Source: CALCKW01 sp033852095 | GTDB lineage: Bacteria; Pseudomonadota; Gammaproteobacteria; CALCKW01 | DNA: 48,593 nt | Direction: 5' to 3' | NCBI GenBank assembly: GCA_033852095.1 | Contig: JAWSVD010000065.1 | Location: 1 to 48,593 of the forward strand | In this document: in pieces, positions 16,476-24,527 of the stretch | How the letters are laid out: the number at the start of each line of letters is the position of its first letter | Numbering within the stretch: the first letter of the stretch is position 1 | Made by a program: the position numbers and the translations under genes | The notes under the pieces: model-generated | Told to the model about the DNA's origin: nothing | The model's database searches: none | What the model saw: only the letters and a program-made list of their open reading frames with translations

Positions 16476-17975
16476 ATGACGCTCGAAAATTTTCAGCAGT
16501 ACGCCGACGCCGGCTATAACCGTATCCCCGTGTTCCGCCAGATACTGGCCGACATGGACACCCCGCTCTCCACCTACGTCAAGCTCGCCTCACAGCCCCA
16601 CACTTATTTGTTGGAATCTGTGCAGGGCGGGGAGAAGTGGGGCCGTTACTCGGTGATTGGTCTGCCCTGTCGTGAGGTCATCCAGATTCGGGAGCGCACC
16701 GTGCGTGTATTGCGCGGCCGTGAGATCGCCTCTGAGCAGCAGGTCGCCGACCCGCTGGCGTGGATCGAAGACTACATGGCAGGTGTCAAAGTGCCCGATA
16801 TCCCCTCGCTGCCGCGCATGATCGGCGGTCTGGTGGGTTATTTCGGTTACGACACCATCCGCTACATCGAACCCAAACTCGACTGCTGGGACAAAATCGA
16901 CCCCATCGATACACCCGACATCACTTTGATGGTATCGGATGAAGTGGTGGTGTTCGATAACCTCAACGGCACGCTGCACATCGTGATCATGTGCGATCCG
17001 GCCGTGCCCGAGGCTTGGGCGCGAGCGCAGGAGCGGCTCGGTGATATCGAGGCGCAGATGCAGCGCAGCGCCCCCTACGCACAGCCGCACCGCCGACGCA
17101 CAGTGAAGGAGAGTGAGTTTAATTCGGGCTTTACCCAGGCGGGCTTTAAAGAAGCGGTCGATACCTGCAAAGAGTACATCGCCGCGGGGGATTGCATGCA
17201 GGTGGTGCTCTCGCAGCGCATGTCGGTGCCTTTTAAGGCGCAGCCGCTGGATCTGTACCGCGCCCTGCGCGTGCTCAACCCCTCCCCCTATATGTACTTC
17301 ATCGACCTCGGTGATCACCAGGTGGTCGGTGCATCCCCCGAGATACTGGTGCGGGAAGAGGACGGCGAGGTCTCCGTGCGGCCGCTGGCGGGCACGCGCC
17401 CGCGCGGCGCCACCGAAGAAGAAGACCAGCGCTTAGAAGTGGAGCTGCTGGCTGACCCCAAAGAGGTCGCCGAGCATTTGATGTTGATCGACCTGGGCCG
17501 CAACGACGTGGGCCGCATCAGTGAGATGGGCAGTGTGCGCGTCACCGAAGAGATGGCTGTCGAGCGTTATTCACACGTGATGCACATTGTCTCCAATGTG
17601 CAGGGCAAGGTGCGCAAGGGCATGACCCCGCTGTCCGTGCTACGAGCCACCTTCCCCGCGGGCACCTTGTCGGGCGCGCCGAAGATACGCGCCATGGAGA
17701 TCATTGACGAGCTGGAGCCGGTCAAGCGTGGGATCTACGGCGGCGCCGTGGGCTATATCTCCTGGAACGGCAACATGGATTTGGCCATCGCCATCCGCAC
17801 GGCCGTGATCAAAGATCAAACCTTGTACCTGCAGGCGGGTGCCGGGCTTGTCTATGACAGTGTGCCTGAGTCTGAATGGCAGGAAACCCTGAACAAGGGG
17901 CGAGCGTTGTTCAGAGCTGTTGCCATGGCGGAAGCCGGGCTGAAAATTTCCACTGCCGATCACGAGCGGGGCTGA
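16476..17975 (+). CDS. trpE: anthranilate synthase component I
   Basis: TrpE converts chorismate and ammonia (from TrpG) to anthranilate, the first committed step of tryptophan synthesis. The 499-residue product resembles the Pseudomonas enzyme throughout. The N-terminal segment includes YLLESVQGGEKWGRYSVIG, with LLES being part of the usual tryptophan feedback site. The chorismate-binding core includes GDCMQVVLSQRMS, RPLAGTRPRG, LIDLGRNDVGR and PAGTLSGAPKIRAMEII. An in-frame GTG at 16464 adds only four residues; the ATG at 16476 is preferred because the homologous N-terminus begins there. trpG follows 4 nt after the stop. A Trp-codon-containing leader peptide lies upstream. Confidence 0.97.
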   Translation: MTLENFQQYADAGYNRIPVFRQILADMDTPLSTYVKLASQPHTYLLESVQGGEKWGRYSVIGLPCREVIQIRERTVRVLRGREIASEQQVADPLAWIEDYMAGVKVPDIPSLPRMIGGLVGYFGYDTIRYIEPKLDCWDKIDPIDTPDITLMVSDEVVVFDNLNGTLHIVIMCDPAVPEAWARAQERLGDIEAQMQRSAPYAQPHRRRTVKESEFNSGFTQAGFKEAVDTCKEYIAAGDCMQVVLSQRMSVPFKAQPLDLYRALRVLNPSPYMYFIDLGDHQVVGASPEILVREEDGEVSVRPLAGTRPRGATEEEDQRLEVELLADPKEVAEHLMLIDLGRNDVGRISEMGSVRVTEEMAVERYSHVMHIVSNVQGKVRKGMTPLSVLRATFPAGTLSGAPKIRAMEIIDELEPVKRGIYGGAVGYISWNGNMDLAIAIRTAVIKDQTLYLQAGAGLVYDSVPESEWQETLNKGRALFRAVAMAEAGLKISTADHERG

Positions 17976-17979
17976 GCTT

Positions 17980-18558
17980 ATGTTACTGGTCATTGATAAT
18001 TACGACTCTTTTACCTACAACCTCGTGCAATATCTAGGGGAGTTGGGGCAAAAGCTCGAGGTTCACCGCAACGATCAAATCAGTATCGATCAGATTGAAG
18101 CGCTGGCGCCCGAGCGCATTCTGATCGGCCCGGGCCCCTGTGCGCCGCAGCAAGCGGGTATTTCCGTTGAGCTGGTGCGGCATTTCGCGGGCAAGCTGCC
18201 GATTTTGGGCGTGTGCCTGGGCCACCAGGCCATTGGCGAAGTATTTGGCGGCAAGGTGGTGCGCGCAGACCGCATCATGCACGGCAAAATATCCCCCGTG
18301 ATCCACAACAAGCACGGCGTGTTTGAGGGCTTGCCCAGTCCCTTCGAGGCCACGCGCTACCACTCCTTGGTGGTGGAGCACAGCAGCCTGCCAGATTGTC
18401 TGGAGATGACCGCGTGGTGTGAAAATCAAGACGGCAGCGTGGAGGCAATCATGGGGCTGCGACACAAAACACTGCCGATTGAAGGGGTTCAATACCACCC
18501 TGAGTCGATTCGCAGTGCGCACGGCCATCAACAATTACAGCGCTTTCTGGATCAGTAG
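17980..18558 (+). CDS. trpG: anthranilate synthase component II (glutamine amidotransferase)
   Basis: TrpG releases ammonia from glutamine and passes it to TrpE. The 192-residue class I amidotransferase has the early ammonia-channel motif IDNYDSFTYNLVQYL, the nucleophile Cys in GVCLGHQAIGE (about 79), and the His-Glu pair in GVQYHPES near residue 170. It starts 4 nt after trpE and is followed by trpD after 22 nt, so all four trp genes here are probably one transcription unit. In Pseudomonas trpE lies apart from trpGDC; here they are contiguous. Confidence 0.97.
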   Translation: MLLVIDNYDSFTYNLVQYLGELGQKLEVHRNDQISIDQIEALAPERILIGPGPCAPQQAGISVELVRHFAGKLPILGVCLGHQAIGEVFGGKVVRADRIMHGKISPVIHNKHGVFEGLPSPFEATRYHSLVVEHSSLPDCLEMTAWCENQDGSVEAIMGLRHKTLPIEGVQYHPESIRSAHGHQQLQRFLDQ

Positions 18559-18580
18559 GCGCCACCCACAGGACTTGAAC

Positions 18581-19612
18581 ATGCAAATACAAGCAGCGAT
18601 TGCTGAATTGTTGAAGGGCCACGACCTGGAAGCCTCTGTCATGCAGGCGGTGATGCGACAGATCATGACCGGCGAGGCCACGCCTGCGCAAATAGGCGGT
18701 TTTTTGATTGGCCTGCGCATCAAGGGCGAGACGGTGGACGAGATAGCCGCCGCCGCCGAGGTAATGGCGGGATTGGCGGAGCGGGTGGTGCTGGCGGGTG
18801 ATGAGGCCGTTGATATCGTCGGCACCGGAGGGGATTCCTCCGGGACTTTTAATATCTCCACGGCCAGCTCCATTGTGGCGGCGGCGGCCGGGGCCACGGT
18901 TGCCAAGCACGGTAACCGCTCTATCACCAGTAACTCAGGTGCGGCCGATCTCTTTGAGCAGGCCGGTGTGGTGATCGATCTGAACGCCGATCAGGTGCGG
19001 CAGTGCATTGAGGCGACTGGCTTGGGTTTTATGTTTGCGCCCAAGCACCACAGCGCCATGAAATACGCCGCCGGCCCCAGGCGGGAAATGGGCGTGCGGA
19101 CTATCTTCAATGTGCTCGGCCCCTTGACCAACCCCGCCGGTGCGCGGCGTCAGTTGATCGGTGTCTTCGCTGCGGACCTGGTGGAGCCCATCGCCGCGGT
19201 GTTTGCTCGCCTTGGCAGTCTGCACACCATGGTTGTACACGCCAAGGTGGGTCTGGATGAGATCGGCATCAGCGGTGAGACACTGGTGTCGGAGATGCGT
19301 GATGGCGAGGTGACGAGTTACACCATCAAGCCCAGTGATTTCGGTCTAGACGAAGCGCCCATGAGCGATATTCAGGTTGATGATTCGACCGGCAGTTTGG
19401 CGATGATTCACAGTGTTTTCTCCGGTGAACAGCGCGGCGGGCCGCGCAGCATTGTCTTGCTCAACGCGGGGGCGGGGATCTACGTGTCCGGCGCTGCCGC
19501 TTCACACGCGCAGGGCATAGAGATGGCGGCCACGGCAATCGACAGCGGTGCGGCGGCTGATAAGCTGGCGCAGATGGCGGCATTCACACAGCAATTCAAG
19601 GCGGCATCGTGA
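18581..19612 (+). CDS. trpD: anthranilate phosphoribosyltransferase
   Basis: TrpD joins anthranilate to phosphoribosyl pyrophosphate, the second step of the tryptophan pathway. The 343-residue protein shows the family PRPP-binding motif in VDIVGTGGDSSGTFNIST (about 80-97), then KHGNRSITSNSGAADL, and the PLTNPAGARRQLIGVF segment. The frame is open further upstream within trpG, but the ATG at 18581 follows AGGACTT and gives a normal N-terminus. Its stop overlaps the trpC start by 4 nt (GTGA). Confidence 0.97.
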   Translation: MQIQAAIAELLKGHDLEASVMQAVMRQIMTGEATPAQIGGFLIGLRIKGETVDEIAAAAEVMAGLAERVVLAGDEAVDIVGTGGDSSGTFNISTASSIVAAAAGATVAKHGNRSITSNSGAADLFEQAGVVIDLNADQVRQCIEATGLGFMFAPKHHSAMKYAAGPRREMGVRTIFNVLGPLTNPAGARRQLIGVFAADLVEPIAAVFARLGSLHTMVVHAKVGLDEIGISGETLVSEMRDGEVTSYTIKPSDFGLDEAPMSDIQVDDSTGSLAMIHSVFSGEQRGGPRSIVLLNAGAGIYVSGAAASHAQGIEMAATAIDSGAAADKLAQMAAFTQQFKAAS

Positions 19613-20406
19613 GCGGAACACCCGATATTCTGAAAAAAATCTTGGCAACCAAAGTCGAAGAGAATGCAGCGCGTTCTGCCGTTTTCTCGCTCACCGAGCT
19701 CAAAGCCAGGGCCGTGGATGCAGATGCTGTGCGCGGTTTCAGGGCCAGCATGGTGGCGAAATTGGCAGCCGGTGACTGCGCTGTTATCGCCGAGGTGAAA
19801 AAGGCCTCTCCCAGCAAAGGCGTGATCCGCCCTGATTTCGACCCCGCCGCTATCGCCGCCAGTTACAGCGCGGGTGGGGCGGCGTGTTTGTCGGTGTTGA
19901 CCGACGAGGAGTATTTCCAGGGCTGTACCGACTATTTGATCGCGGCGCGCGCCGCGTGTGATTTGCCGGTGATCCGCAAGGACTTCATCATCGACCCCTA
20001 TCAGGTCTATGAAGCGCGGGCGATGGGCGCTGATTGCATTTTGTTGATCGTCGCCGCATTAGAAGGCACTCAGATGCGCGAGTTGCATGACTTGGCTGTC
20101 AGCTTGGGCATGGATGTGTTGGTTGAAGCGCACGATGCAGAGGAAGTCGAGCGCGCCCTGGCGCTGGATCTCGATCTACTGGGCATCAACAACCGCAATC
20201 TGCGCACCTTTGAGGTCTCACTGAACACCACGATTGATCTGCTGCCGTCTATCCCTGAGCAAGTGCTGCTGGTGACTGAGAGCGGTATTACAACTCAGGC
20301 TGATGTGGCGCTGATGCGTGAGAACAAGGTCAACGCTTTTTTGGTCGGCGAGAGTTTCATGCGTGCGGATTCGCCTGGCGATGCTTTGCGTGAGTTCTTT
20401 TACTGA
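19609..20406 (+). CDS. trpC: indole-3-glycerol-phosphate synthase
   Basis: TrpC closes the indole ring, converting CdRP to indole-3-glycerol phosphate. The 265-residue TIM barrel carries the active-site lysine loop AEVKKASPSKGVIR, then VIRKDFIIDPYQVYEARA, the NNRNLRTFEVSL segment and VTESGI near the end. It is the monofunctional form, not fused to TrpF. It starts at GTG 19609, overlapping the trpD stop. trpF, trpB and trpA are not in the window, a split also seen in pseudomonads. Confidence 0.96.
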   Translation: MSGTPDILKKILATKVEENAARSAVFSLTELKARAVDADAVRGFRASMVAKLAAGDCAVIAEVKKASPSKGVIRPDFDPAAIAASYSAGGAACLSVLTDEEYFQGCTDYLIAARAACDLPVIRKDFIIDPYQVYEARAMGADCILLIVAALEGTQMRELHDLAVSLGMDVLVEAHDAEEVERALALDLDLLGINNRNLRTFEVSLNTTIDLLPSIPEQVLLVTESGITTQADVALMRENKVNAFLVGESFMRADSPGDALREFFY

Positions 20407-20419
20407 TGTACACGCCAGA

Positions 20420-20465
20420 TGGGCTCAATAGAGCCCACTGATCCCTGCTCGAGTTGAGCAGGATC
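20420..20465 (+). promoter_or_regulatory. tandem hairpins after trpC
   Basis: TGGGCTC/GAGCCCA with an AATA loop (20420-20437) is followed at once by a 10-bp stem with one bulged C (20440-20450 with 20456-20465, loop GAGTT). Both lie just downstream of the trpC stop. Neither has a T-run, so they are better read as 3'-end protecting or rho-linked structures than as intrinsic terminators. Confidence 0.5.
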
Positions 20466-20475
20466 GACATAAGTG

Positions 20476-20504
20476 TTGCAAATAATTACATAAAATATCT
20501 TAAT
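20476..20504 (+). promoter_or_regulatory. candidate promoter of serC-serA
   Basis: TTGCAA (20476-20481), a 17-nt spacer and CTTAAT (20499-20504) each match the sigma-70 hexamers at 4 of 6 positions in an AT-rich stretch. The predicted start near 20511 falls close to the beginning of the structured serC leader. Confidence 0.35.
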
Positions 20505-20506
20505 GT

Positions 20507-20588
20507 GAGGCTTGAGATTTTTGAGTCCAATCTCTAGTATAGATCGGGCCTGACGGAGCAAACCGTCACCTAATTAGAGATTAGCCTC
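20507..20588 (+). promoter_or_regulatory. structured 5' leader of serC with mutually exclusive pairings
   Basis: One fold pairs GAGGCT (20507-20512) with AGCCTC (20583-20588, immediately before the ATG) and AATCTCTA (20529-20536) with TAGAGATT (20575-20582). It encloses a 6-bp hairpin TGACGG/CCGTCA (20551-20556/20563-20568) and buries the ribosome site. A competing fold pairs GAGATT (20514-20519) with the same AATCTC (20529-20534), freeing the start region. This is riboswitch-like architecture. A 'serC RNA motif' is known in front of serC in Alphaproteobacteria; whether this is a member must be tested against the covariance model. Confidence 0.55.
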
Positions 20589-21776
20589 ATGGTCACAGAT
20601 TCATCTGCGTCCGGTGCGTGCCCCAGTGCGCGCCCGAAAAGCCCTCATTTTTCATCTGGCCCCTGCAAGAAGCACCCGGGCTGGTCCCTCGCTGCTCTGC
20701 AAACCGATACCCTGGGCCGAAGCCACCGTGCTGAACCCGGTAAATCCCGGCTCAAACAAGCGATTGATCGCTCCCATCAACTGTTGAATCTGCCCAGTGA
20801 TTGGCGCCTGGCGATTGTCGCCGGCTCTGACACAGGCGCATTTGAAATGGCGCTGTGGTCGATGCTGGGCGAGCGCCCGGTTGACGTTTTTGCCTGGGAG
20901 AGTTTCTCCGGTGATTGGGCCGGTGATATCGGTCAGCACTTGGCGCTTGAACACAATTTGCACCGCGCCGACTACGGTCAATTGCCCGATTTGAGCCAAG
21001 CCAAAGCTGACAACGACACGGTGTTTGTCTTCAACGGCACCACCAGTGGCGTGCGTGTGCCCAATCTCGATTGGATCGCCGACAAGCGCGAAGGGCTGGT
21101 GTTCTGCGACGCCACCTCCGCGGCCTACGCCATGCCCATGGACTTCAACAAGCTCGATGTGGTCACCTGGTCTTGGCAGAAGGTGCTGGGCGGCGAGGCG
21201 GGCTTTGGCATGCTGGCGCTCAGCCCCGCAGCTGTCGCGCGGCTCGAGAGGTACACCCCCGCCAGGCCTTTGCCCAAGCTGTTCCGCATGACCAAAAAAG
21301 GCAAGATCAACGAGGCGCTGTTTGCCGGCGCGACCATCAACACCCCCAGCATGATCGCGGTTGAAGACCTACACAGCGCCCTTGATTGGGCCGATTCGAT
21401 CGGTGGCGTGGACGCCTTGATCGCTCGCTGTGACGCCAACCAGCGCGCTGTCGCCGACTGGGTCGAGCGCACGGACTGGATCGAGTGGTTGGCCGAGAGC
21501 GCCGAGATTCGTTCTTCGACTGCGCTGTGTTTGAAGATTGTCGACCCGGCATTCACCGCCCTGGACACAGCAGCCCAGTCGGCAGCGGTCAAATCGATGT
21601 GTTCACTGCTGGCCAAAGAGGGCGTCGCTTTTGATATCAACGCCTACCGTGACGCGCCTCCGGGCCTGCGCATTTGGGGCGGTGCAACCGTCGATGCAGA
21701 AGATCTGCAGTGTTTGACCGCTTGGCTCGATTGGGCCTTTGCGCAGTGGGTTTCATCTCAACAGGCGGGGAAATAA
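20589..21776 (+). CDS. serC: phosphoserine aminotransferase, alphaproteobacterial/archaeal-like type
   Basis: SerC transaminates 3-phosphohydroxypyruvate with glutamate to phosphoserine, using pyridoxal phosphate. The 395-residue protein starts with FSSGPCKKHPGWSL, typical of the SerC subfamily common in Alphaproteobacteria rather than the E. coli-type enzyme (about 360 residues). The PLP lysine is in TWSWQKVLGGE (about residue 198). Other landmarks are VFVFNGTTSGVRVPN, FCDATSAAYAMPMD and, near the end, PPGLRIWGGATV. The ATG at 20589 abuts a structured leader. serA follows 4 nt after the stop, forming a two-gene serine biosynthesis operon. Transfer of the pair from an alphaproteobacterium-like source is possible but untested. 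Confidence 0.92.
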   Translation: MVTDSSASGACPSARPKSPHFSSGPCKKHPGWSLAALQTDTLGRSHRAEPGKSRLKQAIDRSHQLLNLPSDWRLAIVAGSDTGAFEMALWSMLGERPVDVFAWESFSGDWAGDIGQHLALEHNLHRADYGQLPDLSQAKADNDTVFVFNGTTSGVRVPNLDWIADKREGLVFCDATSAAYAMPMDFNKLDVVTWSWQKVLGGEAGFGMLALSPAAVARLERYTPARPLPKLFRMTKKGKINEALFAGATINTPSMIAVEDLHSALDWADSIGGVDALIARCDANQRAVADWVERTDWIEWLAESAEIRSSTALCLKIVDPAFTALDTAAQSAAVKSMCSLLAKEGVAFDINAYRDAPPGLRIWGGATVDAEDLQCLTAWLDWAFAQWVSSQQAGK

Positions 21777-21780
21777 CAGC

Positions 21781-23385
21781 ATGACTTTCAAAGTACTGAT
21801 ATCAGACCCAATGTCCAGCCAAGCATTGGCTGTGTTTGAAGCGCGCGGTATTACCGCGACGCAGACAGGAAAAATGAGCGCAGAAGAGCTCGAGGGCATG
21901 ATCGCCGATTACGACGGCCTCGCCATTCGTTCCACCAGCCAGGTCACGCCTGCGCTATTGCAGAAGGCGGCTAAACTCAAGGTTGTTGGGCGCGCCGGCA
22001 TCGGTGTGGACAATATCGACGTGCCGGCTTGCACGGAGCGCGGTGTGGTGGTCATGAACACGCCGTTTGGCAACGCTATTACAACAGCGGAACACGCCTT
22101 GTCGATGATGCTCTCATTGGCGCGTCATATCCCGCAGGCCACAGCCTCTACTCGCGCCAGCAAGTGGGAAAAGAGCGCCTTTATGGGCATAGAACTCACC
22201 GGCAAGACCTTGGGCATTATCGGCTCGGGCAACATCGGCTCGATCGTGGCGCAGAAGGCCATAGGCTTTGGCTTGAAAGTTATCGCCTACGATCCCTACT
22301 TGAGCGAAGAGCGTGCGCTAAAACTCGGCGTGGCGAAAGTTGAGCTTGACGAGCTGCTGCAGCGCGCTGATGTGGTGTCTCTGCACGTGCCCCGCACGCC
22401 ACAGACCGCCAATATCATTGATGCGTCGGCGCTGAACAAAATGAAAAAAGGCGCGATGCTGGTCAATTGCGCACGCGGTGGTTTGGTCGACGAAGCAGCC
22501 TTGTATGTTGCACTGAAGAGCGGTCATCTGCGCGGCGCTGCACTGGACGTGTTCGAAAAAGAGCCGGCCAAAGACAATCCTTTGTTTGAGCTGCAGAATT
22601 TTATTTGCACGCCGCACTTGGGGGCATCCACCACAGAAGCCCAGGAAAAGGTCGCTCTGCAGATTGCCGAGCAGATGTCGAACTACCTGCTGGAAGGGGC
22701 GATCGTCAATTCGCTCAATACGCCTAACCTGAGCGCTCAAGAGGCTCAGCAGCTGGGTCCGTATCTGCAGTTGGCAGATTGCTTGGGCACCTTCGCCGGC
22801 CAGCTCTCCAAGTCCGTGATCAGTGGCATCAAAGTCAGCTACGCCGGGGATATCACCGAACTGAATCTGGATGCCCTAACCACGCGCGCTGTGCAATCTG
22901 TGTTGCAGCCGCATTGTGATGGGGTCAACTCGATCAATGCCCGTGAAGTCGCCAAGGCTCGGGGCATTCACATCGTGGTCTCCAAGGATGAGCAGGAAGA
23001 TGACTACCCCTGCCGCATGAGTGTGGAGTTGGAGCTGGCAGACAAAAACCGCAATGTCTCCGGTACCTTGATGCAAAAGAGACCGCGCCTTATCGATATC
23101 AAGGGCATCAAGCTCGAATCTGAATTTGGCGAGCACATGCTCTACATCACCAACCAGGACCACCCAGGCGTGATCGGTGGCATCGGCATGGTGGCAGCGC
23201 AAAACAACATCAATATCGCCAATATGCATTTGGGCCGGCGCGGTAATAGAGGGGATGCTATCTCCTTGATTAAAACCGATTCAGCACCCACTGCAGAGGG
23301 TCTTCAGGCCTTGCGTGACGTTGCTGATATACAGGAGGTGCACGTGCTGCACTTCCCGCAGCTGGCGGTTCCTGCTGGCTCTTAG
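21781..23385 (+). CDS. serA: D-3-phosphoglycerate dehydrogenase, long type with ACT domain
   Basis: SerA oxidises 3-phosphoglycerate to 3-phosphohydroxypyruvate, the first step of serine synthesis. The 534-residue product is the long form. The substrate domain opens with KVLISDPMS, and the NAD domain has GIIGSGNIGSIVAQKA. The catalytic segment has CARGGLVDE and PHLGASTTEAQEKVA. An intervening domain at about 320-455 precedes a C-terminal ACT domain (MLYITNQDHPGVIGGIG onward) that usually senses serine. E. coli SerA is shorter and lacks the intervening domain. The ATG at 21781 follows GGGAAA; an open frame extends upstream into serC without SerA similarity. A perfect 11-nt tandem repeat lies just after the stop. 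Confidence 0.96.
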   Translation: MTFKVLISDPMSSQALAVFEARGITATQTGKMSAEELEGMIADYDGLAIRSTSQVTPALLQKAAKLKVVGRAGIGVDNIDVPACTERGVVVMNTPFGNAITTAEHALSMMLSLARHIPQATASTRASKWEKSAFMGIELTGKTLGIIGSGNIGSIVAQKAIGFGLKVIAYDPYLSEERALKLGVAKVELDELLQRADVVSLHVPRTPQTANIIDASALNKMKKGAMLVNCARGGLVDEAALYVALKSGHLRGAALDVFEKEPAKDNPLFELQNFICTPHLGASTTEAQEKVALQIAEQMSNYLLEGAIVNSLNTPNLSAQEAQQLGPYLQLADCLGTFAGQLSKSVISGIKVSYAGDITELNLDALTTRAVQSVLQPHCDGVNSINAREVAKARGIHIVVSKDEQEDDYPCRMSVELELADKNRNVSGTLMQKRPRLIDIKGIKLESEFGEHMLYITNQDHPGVIGGIGMVAAQNNINIANMHLGRRGNRGDAISLIKTDSAPTAEGLQALRDVADIQEVHVLHFPQLAVPAGS

Positions 23386-23389
23386 CGGT

Positions 23390-23411
23390 GGCATAGGGGC
23401 GGCATAGGGGC
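23390..23411. repeat. tandem 11-mer duplication
   Basis: GGCATAGGGGC occurs twice in direct succession at 23390-23400 and 23401-23411, with a degenerate third copy following. It lies in the convergent gap after serA. No function is evident. Confidence 0.6.
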
Positions 23412-23508
23412 GGCCTGGGGAGCGGCAAGGGCTGAAAGGTTCTTTCTGAATCAATCAGCGTTGGGGCCGCGGGAAATGCTGAATGTCAGCGCTTCTCCTG
23501 GCCGCTGT

Positions 23509-24477
23509 TTAATGTGTGTTGGCTTGTGTCGTGAGCAGTGACTGCAAACGTTGCAGCAGTACCGATTTATCCGCCTGAGACATGGCGGGGCCAGCTGAGC
23601 TCAGCTGCTGTTCTAGGGCATTGGCCTTGCGCTGTGCCTCTGATGCGGCTGGCCCGGCTCCGCTGTTTCGCAGGATTGTCGTGGACTCTCTCCAGTACAT
23701 CAGCCGAGTTGGCGCCAGCATGTGTGCTTCTCTCTCCGCGCACAGTTGCAGTACCCATGACGCGCTCGAGCTCATAGTTCGCCGTTCAAAATCCCTGGCC
23801 GAGTAGATCATGACATGGTGCTGCTGGTCGACGCGCAGCAGCGAACGTTCGGCGATGACCGCGTCTCGTGCGTTCACGAAGTTGTCCCTTAGCGCCTCAT
23901 CTGCTGTGGCACTGGAATGCGCGCAGGCGTAGATGAACTCGCTTTTTTCTGTCTTTTCAAGGTCATTTGACTCTTGGGCCAGGTGCAGTGCTTGTAGGGA
24001 GCATGATCTGGCCGCGCTGTGGTCTGCGTGCTGTAGCGTGATTCTTGCTAGCAAATCAACTGAATACCAGCCCGCTTTGGCGGACCCGTGGCTCTCTTTT
24101 TCACGCTCTTGCAGAGCGGCAAAACCTTGTTCAAACACCGCTGTGTTCTCAGACTGCCACTGGCTGTAGAGCCGATCTGCCTTGTTCTCGAGTTGCAGTT
24201 CAGATTCGTCTTGTTTGTTCAGTGTATTCTTTTGAAGTGTCTCAAGCAGTGGTTGAAGCTCTAGCAGCGCGGTGTGCAGAGCTTTGCTTAAGCTGTTTTT
24301 CTCTGTCAGCAGGGCGTTGAGCGCTTGTTTTATCCCGGCCTCGCCGTAGAACTCCTGCAGCGCGAAGAGGCGGGATTCGATGCTGTATTTCTTTTCGCGG
24401 CCGAAACACTTCTGCTGAGCGAGCGTAGCCAGCGCTGTGTCGAGTCCGGTTGTGTTTGTCTCTCGCTCGAAATGCAT
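23509..24477 (-). CDS. unrecognised, probably helical protein
   Basis: I do not recognise this 322-residue protein. It is predicted soluble, with no signal peptide or membrane segment. It is rich in Ala, Leu, Gln, Glu and Ser with amphipathic repeats such as ALLELQPLLETLQ and ARSCSLQALHLAQES, suggesting an all-alpha, possibly TPR-like, fold. There is one Trp-Tyr segment (AGWYSVDLLARI). The start is uncertain: ATG 24477 gives MHFERETN but lacks a clear ribosome site. An in-frame TTG at 24531, overlapping the cysG stop, would add 18 residues and imply coupling to cysG. Its position downstream of cysG suggests co-transcription but does not reveal a role. Confidence 0.6.
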   Translation of the reverse strand: MHFERETNTTGLDTALATLAQQKCFGREKKYSIESRLFALQEFYGEAGIKQALNALLTEKNSLSKALHTALLELQPLLETLQKNTLNKQDESELQLENKADRLYSQWQSENTAVFEQGFAALQEREKESHGSAKAGWYSVDLLARITLQHADHSAARSCSLQALHLAQESNDLEKTEKSEFIYACAHSSATADEALRDNFVNARDAVIAERSLLRVDQQHHVMIYSARDFERRTMSSSASWVLQLCAEREAHMLAPTRLMYWRESTTILRNSGAGPAASEAQRKANALEQQLSSAGPAMSQADKSVLLQRLQSLLTTQANTH

Positions 24478-24527
24478 GGTGGCGGGTGTTCTCTGGTTCG
24501 TTTCGCAGCGGCCTGGGTCGCTTGTTT

